Shown: in pieces, positions 1 to 8,518 of the stretch
Layout of the letters: every line of letters starts with the position of its first letter
Numbering within the stretch: position 1 is the stretch's first letter
Assembly (NCBI GenBank): GCA_964580235.1
Contig: CAZOJY010000016.1
Span: 1-42,618, forward strand
DNA length: 42,618 nucleotides
Source: G020348385 sp964580235
GTDB taxonomy: Bacteria; Acidobacteriota; Aminicenantia; Aminicenantales; Aminicenantaceae
Direction of reading: 5' to 3'
Position numbers and translations under genes: made by a program
The notes under the pieces: generated by a model
What the model saw: only the letters and a program-made list of their open reading frames with translations
The model's database searches: none
Told to the model about the DNA's origin: nothing

Positions 1-951
1 CCTCCGCCATTTGAATCATCCACGGTGTCTGATCCTTCCCCTCCGATTACGCGCACTTTGATTTTGCTGATTTTGTGGCCAAAAGACTCTGTCCGGACAT
101 TCCCTCCATAAAGATAGATGCGTATTTCTTTTGTTTCATCGGGAAGGAAAACGCGATGGAAATAGGGATTTTTCTCTTTTTGAGTTTTTTTCATCAAATA
201 AATGCGCACATCCAGCGTGCCGTCATCACGATGGTCAATAACGGCCAACTCATCTTTGTCCGTGCAGTGGATGTCGACTTCCCGTGCCAGGTGCTCATAA
301 AAATCCTCCGCTGCATCAACCAGTTTTTCCCACATTTCTTTGTGCCCGATCACTTGAGATGCGGCATAACAGTTCTCCAGAAGCTGCGATCCTTCCTGGG
401 GATATTCCTCGATTGTTGCCGCGGCGCCGGCAAAGGCCTCCTGAAACTCGCCGAGCAGGGTATCATCAGGCATGACAACGAGTTTAGGTGCAGAATGAAG
501 AACGCCGATCGCCTCTGCGAAGGGAGGAACTGTGACTGCGTTGGCCGGATGAGCGGCGGCTGTCTGGTCCTAAACCAGCCGCGCAGTGAGTGTCCCCATG
601 AAACTTTCAGGCAAAAAAATGGGGTGGGATCTTTGTCTATGCCCCGAAACGTATAATCTCTGCCATCGGCTCCCTTCAAGGCTAATCCCAGAGTTTGCAT
701 ACTCCCCACCCGCATGACCTGGCGCAAACCTCCTGCAAAACCCTGGAGATCCAATACGTCCAGTTCAATCGGAGTTGTCCAGAGGTCTCTGTAATCTTTT
801 CCCAGCCAAAATTGATGAAAGCCCGAAGCTTTGTAGCTCTGGCCTACGGTGACCGTTCGTGTTTCTTCGGCCGAAACCGTTCCAATCAAGAGAAGGCAGC
901 TGAGTAATAAAATCAGAGGGAAAGAAACCGCCAATTTTTTTCTTTTTTCAT
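1..951 (-). pseudogene. Degraded secreted protein gene, 3' end outside the window
   Basis: A signal-peptide-like N-terminus (hydrophobic stretch ending in TVSA before EETRTV) leads into a region resembling large secreted/outer-membrane-associated proteins that carry a GIDKDPT motif and, further on, a DQTAAAHP-GVLH-VVMPDD block. The reading frame breaks at a seven-base homopolymer at 613-619; adding one base restores the expected sequence. In the restored frame a TAG at 572-570 sits where a Gln is expected before DQTAAAHP. Around 310-330 the sequence jumps from the mid-region to the later REVDIH-TDKDE block, and the usual roughly 150-200-residue segment between them seems to be missing. The only in-frame start is TTG at 934-932; the ATG at 949-951 is one base out of frame, across another A/T homopolymer. 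The family comparison is from memory; the frame lesions are read directly. Three independent lesions favour a true pseudogene over one sequencing error. Confidence 0.6.
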
Positions 952-1104
952 GCTATTTCCTATAGGATTTATCGATAATAATAGTATAATCAAATTATCT
1001 GATCAATTGAAGGGGAGAAATTCTTGCTTGAAATGCAGCGGTGCGATATCATGGAACTGAGTAAATTTCTAAATCATGTAGGAATTGATCCGGAGGAGAG
1101 AGGA

Positions 1105-3042
1105 ATGAACATCACCCAGAAAATTTTAGCCTCCCATCTTGTGGAGGGAAAACTGATTCCAGGTGAAGAAATCGCCATTAGGATCGATCACACCCTCCTG
1201 CAGGATGCCACAGGTACTCTGGCCATGCTGGAATTTGAAAGCCTTGGACTCACAGAAATTCAGGCCGAGCTGTCCGCCCAATATGTCGACCACAATCTTT
1301 TGCAAACGGATAACAAAAATGCCGATGATCATGTTTACCTCCAAACCGCCTGTCAGAAATATGGTCTCCACTTCAGCCGTCCGGGGAATGGGGTTTCCCA
1401 CCAAGTTCACATGGAGCGTTTTGGTGTTCCTGGCAAAACTTTGCTTGGGGCCGATAGCCATACGCCTGGGGCTGCCGGCGTTTCCATGTTGGCCATCGGT
1501 GCTGGGGGGCTGGATGTGGCCCTTGCCATGGCCGGGCGCCCCTATTATTTTCCCTGCCCCAAGGTTTTAGGCGTCAAACTCGTCGGAAAACTCCCGGATT
1601 GGGTCAGCGCAAAGGACGTGATCTTGGAGATGCTGCGGCGGCATGGTGTGAAGGGCTGTGTCGGGAAGGTTGTCGAATATTATGGTCCAGGACTGGCAAC
1701 ACTATGTGCTTCTGACCGCATGGTGATCGGCAACATGGGAGCCGAGTTGGGTGCGACGACAACCGTGTTCCCTTCTGATGAACGCACCCGATTTTTTCTC
1801 GAAGCTCAAGGGAGGGGAAAGGCATGGGAAGGGCTTCGGGCAGATGAGGATGGGGGGTATGACGAGTATGATGGAATCGATCTTTCCGCTTTAGAGCCGA
1901 TGATTGCCCTTCCTTCCTCGCCTGGAAATGTTGTGCCTGTCCGTCAGGTGGCCGGGACAAAAGTGGATCAGGTTTTGATCGGCAGCAGCGGCAATTCTGG
2001 ATTTCGTGATTTTATGGTTGCAGCAAAAATTCTCGAGGGTAAGGTCATTCATCCCCGTGTGGCCGTGCACATCAATCCAGGGAGCAGACAGATTCTGGAA
2101 AATGTCCTGAAATCTGGAGGTGTCTTGCCGCTCCTTCGGGCAGGAGCCCGCATCAGCGAAGCCGGTTGTTTGGGATGCATCGGGATGGGACAGGCTCCCG
2201 GAACAAATCAGGTTAGCCTGAGGACATTTCCGAGGAATTTTCCAGGACGCTCTGGGACCATGGGTGACAAAGTCTACCTGTGTTCCCCTGAAACGGCAGC
2301 ATCATCATCCCTTTCGGGTGCAATCACGGATCCCCGCGAGCTTGGAACCATGATGGAATTCCCCCGGCTTGGCGAGCCGAAACAGTTTGTGGTGGATGAT
2401 TCTTCGATTTTATTCCCCTTAGGAAAATCAGAGCGGGAAAAAGTCACGGTCATCCGGGGCCCCAACATCAAGCCGTTTCCTCGATTGAAACCGCTAGAAG
2501 AAACCTTGTCTGGTGAAGTGGTCATCACTTTGGGAGACAATATCTCTACCGATACCATCATGCCTGCTGGGAATAAAGTCCTGCCGTTTCGATCGAATAT
2601 CGAGGCAATCAGTGAGTTTGCCTTTCATCAGGTCGATCCCGAATTTTCCCAAAAATGCAAACGGGTGGGAAATGCTGTGGTCATCGGAGGAGAAAATTAT
2701 GGACAGGGATCGAGCCGGGAACATGCCGCACTGGCACCTCGTTATCTTGGGGTAAGGATTAAGATCGCCAAAAGCTTTGCGCGCATCCACAGGGCGAATC
2801 TATGCAATTTTGGCGTCCTTCCTCTCAGGTTCAAAAGTCCCGCTGATTATGAGCAATTCCACCCGGGAACGAAGGTGGTGCTTCCTGACATCCGCACGCG
2901 TATTGCGCAAGGGGATGTGGAAATTCTCATGGAAATCGATGGCCAAAAAATAGGGACTTTGCTCCAGGTTTCGCCCCGGCAGCGGAATTATCTGTTGGCC
3001 GGGGGAGCATTGAACTTTCTTAAAAACCAGATGACAGAGTAG
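1105..3042 (+). CDS. Aconitate hydratase homologue, Aquifex-type, with altered Fe-S ligand motif
   Basis: A 645-residue monomeric aconitase/isopropylmalate-isomerase superfamily protein, close in length to the putative Aquifex-type aconitases. Such enzymes interconvert citrate and isocitrate in the cytoplasm. Visible family motifs are DSHTP near residue 115, the GMGQAPG block, and the C-terminal swivel domain with GDNISTDTIMPAG and YGQGSSREHAAL. Two cluster Cys are present as a CxxC pair (C355, C358). The third ligand normally lies in GSCTNS, but here the sequence reads GSSGNS, with Ser295 encoded at 1987-1989. The protein may hold a modified cluster or act on another hydroxyacid. I chose ATG 1105 because a strong Shine-Dalgarno stretch (GGAGGAGAG, 1092-1100) precedes it and the protein then starts like its relatives. 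An upstream in-frame TTG at 1024, also with a purine-rich site at 1011-1017, remains possible. Confidence 0.85.
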   Translation: MNITQKILASHLVEGKLIPGEEIAIRIDHTLLQDATGTLAMLEFESLGLTEIQAELSAQYVDHNLLQTDNKNADDHVYLQTACQKYGLHFSRPGNGVSHQVHMERFGVPGKTLLGADSHTPGAAGVSMLAIGAGGLDVALAMAGRPYYFPCPKVLGVKLVGKLPDWVSAKDVILEMLRRHGVKGCVGKVVEYYGPGLATLCASDRMVIGNMGAELGATTTVFPSDERTRFFLEAQGRGKAWEGLRADEDGGYDEYDGIDLSALEPMIALPSSPGNVVPVRQVAGTKVDQVLIGSSGNSGFRDFMVAAKILEGKVIHPRVAVHINPGSRQILENVLKSGGVLPLLRAGARISEAGCLGCIGMGQAPGTNQVSLRTFPRNFPGRSGTMGDKVYLCSPETAASSSLSGAITDPRELGTMMEFPRLGEPKQFVVDDSSILFPLGKSEREKVTVIRGPNIKPFPRLKPLEETLSGEVVITLGDNISTDTIMPAGNKVLPFRSNIEAISEFAFHQVDPEFSQKCKRVGNAVVIGGENYGQGSSREHAALAPRYLGVRIKIAKSFARIHRANLCNFGVLPLRFKSPADYEQFHPGTKVVLPDIRTRIAQGDVEILMEIDGQKIGTLLQVSPRQRNYLLAGGALNFLKNQMTE

Positions 3043-3204
3043 AAGAGGAGAAAGGCATGGACTTGGGTATCATATCTGGATACTGTTGAAGTTTTGACAG
3101 AAAATTTAAAAAAGAGTAAAGATGTTTTTGTTGAGGCCATCACGGGACTTTTAAAGATTTACGAGGCCCCAAAATTTGAAGGATTTGTTTATCGATTTCA
3201 TTAA
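3043..3204 (+). pseudogene. C-terminal gene remnant between aconitase and arsS
   Basis: The 174 bases between the aconitase stop and arsS hold an open frame directly after the aconitase stop. It ends in a protein-like tail, GLLKIYEAPKFEGFVYRFH, with TAA at 3202-3204. A strong ribosome-binding stretch (AGAGGAGAAAGG, about 3044-3055) precedes an ATG at 3057, but that ATG frame stops after ten codons and is out of phase with the tail. The pattern fits a gene reduced to its start signal and last roughly 48 codons by internal deletion and frameshift. I cannot name the family. Because it sits immediately upstream of arsS, where an arsenic methyltransferase gene is often found, a lost arsM-like gene is conceivable, but the tail does not show it. 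Confidence 0.4.
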
Positions 3205-3216
3205 CTGGATAGCGCC

Positions 3217-4182
3217 ATGAATGCGTTTGAATCATGGATTCAGCGAGAATGCGGCAAAAGCCTTTATGCCGCCGAACTTCGGACTCTGCAGGTGAACTTA
3301 GGATTCAAATGCAACCTGCGCTGCACACATTGCCATCTTGAGTGCGGCCCGCAGCGGACGGAAATGATGGATTCGGAGACCATGTCCCACATCCTGAGGA
3401 CGGCCAATGAGAGTCGGCCCGAACTGGTCGATATAACTGGAGGTTCCCCTGAACTCCATCCCGATTTTCAAAAGTTTGTCAAGACTTTGCGAAAAAATGG
3501 ACACACCGTTCAGGTCCGGACAAACTTAACTGTTCTTCATGAAGCCGGTGTGGAAAAAATGCCCGAATTTTTCCAATCACACAACCTGCATGTCGTCGCG
3601 TCTCTTCCGTGCTATTTGGAAGAAAATGTCTGTAAACAGAGAGGCGCAGGGGTGTATGAAAGAAGCATCCATATACTCAAAAAACTCAACAGCCTGGGAT
3701 ACGGAATCGATCCTGACCTTCCTCTCCACCTTGTTTATAATCCCGGAGGTCCTTTTCTGCCGCCAGATCAGGCGCAGCTGGAAGATGATTACAGGAGAGA
3801 GCTGCGCGGCAGGTTCGGCATCCGGTTCACCAGCCTCTATACGATCACGAACATGCCAATCGGCCGCTTTTGGGAAAGGCTGAAAAAGGAAAACAGAGAT
3901 AAGGATTATATGCATCTGCTGCGCAACGGTTTTAACTGTCAAACGGTGGATGAGCTCATGTGCCGGCATCAAGTTTGCGTTGCCTGGGATGGGACCCTTT
4001 ATGACTGCGATTTTAACATCGCCCTCAAAAAGACTGTATCTGGGGGATTTCCAAAGACTATCAGGAAGTTTGATGCCTCCCGTTTGATCCGTCGTAAAAT
4101 CGCAACGGGATGGCATTGTTTTGGATGCACGGCCGGTCTTGGATCTTCCTGTGGAGGGGCACTCGCTGCGAACTCGTCCTGA
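3217..4182 (+). CDS. arsS: Arsenosugar biosynthesis radical SAM protein ArsS
   Basis: A 321-residue radical SAM enzyme of the ArsS type. In known systems ArsS attaches the SAM-derived 5'-deoxyadenosyl group to dimethylarsenite, on the way to arsenosugars. The cluster motif CNLRCTHC lies at residues 32-39 (C32, C36, C39), followed by HLECGP, which is typical of this subfamily. An ITGGSPELHP motif corresponds to the SAM-binding GGEP element. The C-terminus carries further Cys groups (FNC, MCRHQVC, DCDFN, CFGC, SSCGG), consistent with auxiliary Fe-S binding. Length and C-terminus are normal. The TGA at 4180-4182 shares a base with the ATG of the following DUF547 gene, so the two are probably translationally coupled. 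The ATG at 3217 has no strong Shine-Dalgarno sequence. The ArsS call rests on motif pattern plus the neighbouring genes. Confidence 0.88.
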   Translation: MNAFESWIQRECGKSLYAAELRTLQVNLGFKCNLRCTHCHLECGPQRTEMMDSETMSHILRTANESRPELVDITGGSPELHPDFQKFVKTLRKNGHTVQVRTNLTVLHEAGVEKMPEFFQSHNLHVVASLPCYLEENVCKQRGAGVYERSIHILKKLNSLGYGIDPDLPLHLVYNPGGPFLPPDQAQLEDDYRRELRGRFGIRFTSLYTITNMPIGRFWERLKKENRDKDYMHLLRNGFNCQTVDELMCRHQVCVAWDGTLYDCDFNIALKKTVSGGFPKTIRKFDASRLIRRKIATGWHCFGCTAGLGSSCGGALAANSS

Positions 4183-5021
4183 TGGAACATTTAAAAAATG
4201 TTTTATGTGTTGTGCTCCTGACAGGCCTTGTCGTTCACACCGCCGCGCCTGTTGCTTATCCTCCATTTATACTGCCATTTTCGAAGGTGCTGGCAAGATT
4301 TGTGGATCAGGATGGACTTGTCGATTACCGTGAATTAAAGGCTGCGCCTGCAGACTTAGAAGATTTTATAAGAATTCTTAAAAGCCTTGAAGCTCAGACG
4401 TATGAATCCTTTTCCGATCAGGAGAAACTCGCGTTTTGGATCAATGCCTATAACGCGCTGACTCTAAAAGTCATCATCGACCATTACCCGATCCGGTCGT
4501 CTCCTTTTAAATCTCTTCGGTATCCAAAAAACAGCATCCGCCAGATATCAGGCGCGTGGGAAAGAATCACATTCCCGGTGATGGGGGAGCCTCTTTCCTT
4601 GAATCAGATCGAACACGGGATCTTGAGAAAAGAATTTGAAGAGCCAAGAGTTCATATGGCGCTGGTCTGTGCAGCCCGAGGATGCCCACCACTCCGCCGA
4701 GAGCCCTTTGCCGGCAGCACAATCGAGACACAGCTGGATGATCAGGTGCGGATATTTCTTTCCGACCCACGGAAATTTTTTATCGAAAAAAACAAGCACA
4801 AGGTGTATCTTTCTTCTATTTTTAAGTGGTACGGAAAGGACTTCCTCAGCCGATATTCCCCACAAACAGGATTTGAAGGACATTCCCCAGAGGAAAAAGC
4901 CGTCCTGCACTTCATTTCTCTCCATATTTCTGAAAAACAGAGGAATCTTTTGATGCAATCGGTATACAAGATCAAATACATGAAATATGATTGGACTTTA
5001 AATGAAAGAGTCCTGAAATGA
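4182..5021 (+). CDS. DUF547 domain protein, exported
   Basis: A 279-residue protein with an N-terminal hydrophobic segment (LCVVLLTGLVVHTA) that looks like a signal peptide or anchor, so it probably acts in the envelope. DUF547 hallmarks are FWINAYNALTLKVIID in the first half and ALVCAARGCPPLR in the second, the latter containing the family's conserved Cys. DUF547 is sometimes compared with transglutaminase-like/cysteine-peptidase folds, but no reaction is established. DUF547 genes recur in arsenosugar-type clusters, which is the best clue to its role here. ATG 4182 overlaps the arsS stop (TGATG), and its own TGA overlaps the next gene's start (ATGA at 5018-5021), so it is an internal operon gene. 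The in-frame extension upstream of 4182 lies inside arsS and is rejected. Confidence 0.8.
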   Translation: MEHLKNVLCVVLLTGLVVHTAAPVAYPPFILPFSKVLARFVDQDGLVDYRELKAAPADLEDFIRILKSLEAQTYESFSDQEKLAFWINAYNALTLKVIIDHYPIRSSPFKSLRYPKNSIRQISGAWERITFPVMGEPLSLNQIEHGILRKEFEEPRVHMALVCAARGCPPLRREPFAGSTIETQLDDQVRIFLSDPRKFFIEKNKHKVYLSSIFKWYGKDFLSRYSPQTGFEGHSPEEKAVLHFISLHISEKQRNLLMQSVYKIKYMKYDWTLNERVLK

Positions 5022-5716
5022 GCCGGCCTCAGAAGAGTTTGTTCAGGCCAATCGCTTTGGCAATTGTTCTTGTTGCCTTGATGGTGACCGCCAGAGTCTT
5101 AAGCCTGGGAGACCGTTTGGGTGATCTCCGAGAGTGGATCCATTCTCTGGGCGCTCTTGGGCCGTTCGTTTATGTTTTTGTGTACGCTGCGGCGGTGGTA
5201 TTTGCCATCCCCGGATCGGTGATCACGATCTTGGCAGGGGTGCTGTTCGGATCAATCATCGGGATAGTGACGGTGAGTTTTGCCTCCACCCTGGGAGCGT
5301 CTCTGGCATTTCTGATATCCCGTCATGTCGCCAGAGAATCTGTGGCCGCCCGGTTTTCCAAGAATGAGAAATTTCACAGACTGGACCGTATGACACTTGA
5401 ATACGGTTCGATCATCGTGGCCATTACCCGGCTCATCCCCTTATTTCCATTCAACCTTCTTAATTATGGATTTGGGCTCACCCAGGTTCCTTTCAGAACC
5501 TATGTTTTTTGGTCGTGGCTCTGTATGATCCCCGGTACAGTTCTTTTTGTCGTTGGGGCAGATGCCGTGACAAAATCTGTTTCTGAGGAAAAAATTCCCT
5601 GGGCCTTGATTTTTGTTTTTGTGATCACAGCTGTCATCATAATCCTCCTCGTGAAACATGCAAGGAGGATATTAAAGACAAAAAAAAGAGAAGCAGAAGA
5701 TGAAAGAAAACGTTAA
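5018..5716 (+). CDS. TVP38/TMEM64 (DedA-like) membrane protein
   Basis: A 232-residue integral membrane protein with hydrophobic segments near residues 10-28, 45-75, 78-100, 145-185 and 192-215. The region with AIPGSVITILAGVLFG, then SFASTLGASLAFLISR, is the signature of the SNARE-associated/VTT domain. Members are linked to membrane lipid or small-molecule transport, but the substrate in this context is unknown. It overlaps the preceding DUF547 stop by four bases and overlaps the following flavoprotein by 17 bases, so it is firmly inside the operon. TVP38 genes often sit beside MerA-like flavoproteins, as here. The C-terminal tail is Lys/Arg-rich and cytoplasmic by the positive-inside rule. 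Confidence 0.85.
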   Translation: MSRPQKSLFRPIALAIVLVALMVTARVLSLGDRLGDLREWIHSLGALGPFVYVFVYAAAVVFAIPGSVITILAGVLFGSIIGIVTVSFASTLGASLAFLISRHVARESVAARFSKNEKFHRLDRMTLEYGSIIVAITRLIPLFPFNLLNYGFGLTQVPFRTYVFWSWLCMIPGTVLFVVGADAVTKSVSEEKIPWALIFVFVITAVIIILLVKHARRILKTKKREAEDERKR

Positions 5717-7220
5717 AATTTTGCCTGAGGATGAATACAACAGGGAACTTATATCTCAAGTCCATCCTTTAGATTGGGAAAATCCTGAGCCTGCCCCTAG
5801 ATATAACCTGGCCGTGGTGGGGGCAGGCACGGCGGGACTGGTGGCTGCCATAGGGGGCGCCAGCATTGGAGCTCGAGTCGCTCTGGTGGAAAGATACCTT
5901 ATGGGAGGAGATTGCCTAAATTTTGGGTGTGTGCCATCCAAAGCCATCATCCGTTCTTCTCGTATCATTGGAGAGGTTTGGGGGTCTGATCATCTTGGAG
6001 TGAACATTCCTGAGCATTCTGTGCACGTTGATTTTTCCCATGTTATGGAGCGGATGCGGCGCTTGCGGGCACAGATCAGCCGGCATGATTCTGTCGAGCG
6101 GATGACATCTTTGGGAATCGACGTTTTCCTGGGGGCCGCAGGATTTCGAGATCGGCGCAGCCTTGAGGTTGGTGGAAAGGTATTGTTTTTTAAAAAGGCC
6201 GTGATTGCCACTGGTGCCCGGCCCGTTCATCCTTCGATCCCCGGTCTTTCCGATGCTGGCTTTTTAACCAATGAAACGGTTTTTTCACTGACGGAGAGGC
6301 CTGAGACTCTGGCCGTTATCGGAGGAGGCCCGATCGGCTGTGAGCTTGCTCAGGTTTTTAACAGATTGGGATCAAAAGTGACCATTATCCAGCGGAATGC
6401 TCAATTTTTGCCTCGCGAAGACCGAGATGCGGCTGAACTTCTTGGCAGAGTTTTTGAAAAGGAAGGCATACGGTGCCTTTTGAGTGCTGACGTCAAAAAT
6501 GTGACTTTAAACGGGGAAAAAAAACTGATCCATCTGGCAGTCGAAGACAAAAACCGGACAATCGAAGCAGATGAGATTTTGGTTGGAGTGGGCAGGATTC
6601 CTAATGTTGAGGGATTGGATCTTAAGGCTGCAGGAGTGGAATATGACAGCCGGGGCATAAAAGTCAATGCTTTCCTGCAGACCACCAATCGCCGCATCTA
6701 CGCCGCCGGCGATATCTGCCTCGATTATAAATTTACCCATATGGCAGAAGCAGCGGCACGGATTGTTGTCCAGAACGCTCTGTTCGTCAGAAGCAAAAAG
6801 ATGAGCTCTCTGATCGTGCCCTGGTGCACGTACACGGATCCAGAGATCGCCCATGTCGGCATGCATGAAAGGGAAGCTAAAGAAAAAGGGATTCCCGTGG
6901 AAACATTTACCCATCCGTTCAAAGATGTGGACCGGGCGATTTTGGACGGGGAAGAGCAGGGATTCGTCAGGATTCTCGTGAAAAAAGGAAAGGATAAAAT
7001 ACTCGGGGCGACAGTCGTGGCCAAACATGCCGGAGAAATGATCAACGAGATCACGCTGGCCATGGTTTCAGGCAGAGGGTTGAAGACACTTGTCAACGTC
7101 ATCCATCCTTATCCGACCCAGGGGGATTCCTTCAAGAGGGTCGCCGGATTGTATTATACAAACAAGTTCAGCTCTCTGCTCCAGAGCGTGCTTAAGCGCT
7201 GGTTTGCGTGGAAGCGCTGA
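5700..7220 (+). CDS. Mercuric reductase-like FAD-dependent disulfide oxidoreductase
   Basis: A 506-residue class I pyridine nucleotide-disulfide oxidoreductase. FAD-binding GAGTAG is at residues 41-46, the redox-active disulfide is C72/C77 in GGDCLNFGCVPSK, the NAD(P)H Rossmann motif is GGGPIGCE in mid-protein, and the second FAD motif is YAAGDIC. The dimer-interface end reads HPYPTQGD (469-476). Lipoamide dehydrogenases have H-x-H-P-T-x-x-E there; this protein has Tyr471 in place of the catalytic His and Asp476 in place of Glu. A Tyr at this site is MerA-like. The heavy-metal-associated N-terminal domain and the C-terminal vicinal Cys pair of true MerA are both absent, so Hg(II) is unlikely to be its natural substrate. 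The extra roughly 35 N-terminal residues before the FAD motif are typical of TVP38-linked homologues. ATG 5700 overlaps the TVP38 gene. Confidence 0.85.
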   Translation: MKENVKILPEDEYNRELISQVHPLDWENPEPAPRYNLAVVGAGTAGLVAAIGGASIGARVALVERYLMGGDCLNFGCVPSKAIIRSSRIIGEVWGSDHLGVNIPEHSVHVDFSHVMERMRRLRAQISRHDSVERMTSLGIDVFLGAAGFRDRRSLEVGGKVLFFKKAVIATGARPVHPSIPGLSDAGFLTNETVFSLTERPETLAVIGGGPIGCELAQVFNRLGSKVTIIQRNAQFLPREDRDAAELLGRVFEKEGIRCLLSADVKNVTLNGEKKLIHLAVEDKNRTIEADEILVGVGRIPNVEGLDLKAAGVEYDSRGIKVNAFLQTTNRRIYAAGDICLDYKFTHMAEAAARIVVQNALFVRSKKMSSLIVPWCTYTDPEIAHVGMHEREAKEKGIPVETFTHPFKDVDRAILDGEEQGFVRILVKKGKDKILGATVVAKHAGEMINEITLAMVSGRGLKTLVNVIHPYPTQGDSFKRVAGLYYTNKFSSLLQSVLKRWFAWKR

Positions 7221-7228
7221 GGATCGGG

Positions 7229-8518
7229 ATGTTGCGCCGCAGGTTGATCATCTTCACGCGATATCCTGAACCCGGGAAAGTTAAAACCCGGCTGCTTTCG
7301 GAACTCTCTGCCGAACAGGCGGCAGCAGTCCACAAAAATATGACCGAATTCACACTCAGGTGGGCAAAGTCCAGCTTCCAGAAAAATCCTGATGGCATAG
7401 AAATCCGTTACGATGGCGGAGATGAACAACAAATGAAGGACTGGCTGGGCCAAGAGTGTGATTATGTCCATCAAGGGCAGGGCGATATCGGGAGACGGAT
7501 GATGCGGGCTTTCGAACAGAATTTTCATCATGGGATCGATTTTGCCGTTCTCGTTGGAACAGATACTCCTCAACTGACGGCATTCCATGCCAAACTGGCA
7601 TTTGATTCACTAAAAGGCCATGACGTCGTGTTTGTTCCTGCCAAGGATGGGGGATACTGCCTGATAGGCCTTCGGCGCATGGTGCCTGCGCTGTTTGAAT
7701 CGATAAATTGGGGGGCAGACTCTGTTTTTGAGGATACACTCAAAAGGGCAAAGGATCATGGTCTCTCTGTGAAAGTTCTGGAATCCCTGCAGGATGTGGA
7801 CCTTCCGGACGATATCGCTGTCTGGGAACGAGTTTGCCAAAAGTTCCTTTCGATCATCATTCCCACATTAGACGAGGAGGAGAAAATATCTCAGGTACTG
7901 GATCTTCTGAAAGATTTGAAACATGGGGAAGTGATCGTGGCCGACGGAGGAAGCCGGGATCGAACTGTGGCCAATGCAGAAGAGAGGGGGGCAAAAGTGG
8001 TCTGTTCCGATCCGGGGAGAGGGAGGCAGCTCAATGCGGGTGCTGCACAGGCAAAGGGGGACATTCTTCTTTTTTTGCATGCGGATACGCTGCTCCCGGA
8101 GGGATATGCCGGATTTGTGCGCAATGCCATGTCTAATCCGGAAATAATTGGAGGTGCATTTCTGATCAGGTTTCAGCCGTCATCATTCCTTCTGCAATAC
8201 ACTCAAAGAACGATTAACTGGCGGACAAGGATTTTTAAGCTTCCCTATGGGGACCAGGCCCTGTTTGTGCGGGCTTCTATCTTCCAGCAGATGGGCGGTT
8301 TCGCAAACATCCCTTTGATGGAAGATGTAGACTTTGTCCAGCGGTTGAAAAAGCTGGGGAAATTGGCATTCATCCCCGAGCCAGTGACAACTTCTTCGCG
8401 ACGCTTTATCCGGCATGGAGTTTTGCGGACAACCCTTAAAAACAAAATCATCTTTTTTGGCTATTATCTCGGGATTTCTCCCGAACGGCTGGCCCGGTTG
8501 TACCGCAGGAAAGATTAG
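7229..8518 (+). CDS. Fused TIGR04282/TIGR04283-type arsenosugar biosynthesis glycosyltransferase
   Basis: A 429-residue two-domain protein. Residues 1 to about 205 match the DUF2064/TIGR04282 type (IIFTRYPEPGKVKTRL near the N-terminus, GTDTPQL, AKDGGYCLIGL), a nucleotidyl/glycosyltransferase-like GT-A fold. Residues from about 207 onward match the TIGR04283 family-2 glycosyltransferase type (SIIIPTLDEEE, VADGGSRDRT, GRGRQLNAGA, LHADTLLPEG). The two functions are often separate genes and are fused here. In arsenosugar-type clusters they are thought to install or modify the sugar part. ATG 7229 is preceded by GAGG at 7219-7222, which is also the stop region of the upstream gene; GTG 7208 would overlap it and is less likely. 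The stop at 8516-8518 overlaps the convergent M14 gene stop by four bases. Confidence 0.85.
   Translation: MLRRRLIIFTRYPEPGKVKTRLLSELSAEQAAAVHKNMTEFTLRWAKSSFQKNPDGIEIRYDGGDEQQMKDWLGQECDYVHQGQGDIGRRMMRAFEQNFHHGIDFAVLVGTDTPQLTAFHAKLAFDSLKGHDVVFVPAKDGGYCLIGLRRMVPALFESINWGADSVFEDTLKRAKDHGLSVKVLESLQDVDLPDDIAVWERVCQKFLSIIIPTLDEEEKISQVLDLLKDLKHGEVIVADGGSRDRTVANAEERGAKVVCSDPGRGRQLNAGAAQAKGDILLFLHADTLLPEGYAGFVRNAMSNPEIIGGAFLIRFQPSSFLLQYTQRTINWRTRIFKLPYGDQALFVRASIFQQMGGFANIPLMEDVDFVQRLKKLGKLAFIPEPVTTSSRRFIRHGVLRTTLKNKIIFFGYYLGISPERLARLYRRKD

Noticed and set aside
985..990. TATAAT as promoter of the aconitase gene
   Set aside because: The hexamer is perfect, but no acceptable -35 lies 15-19 bases upstream and the region is generally AT-rich.
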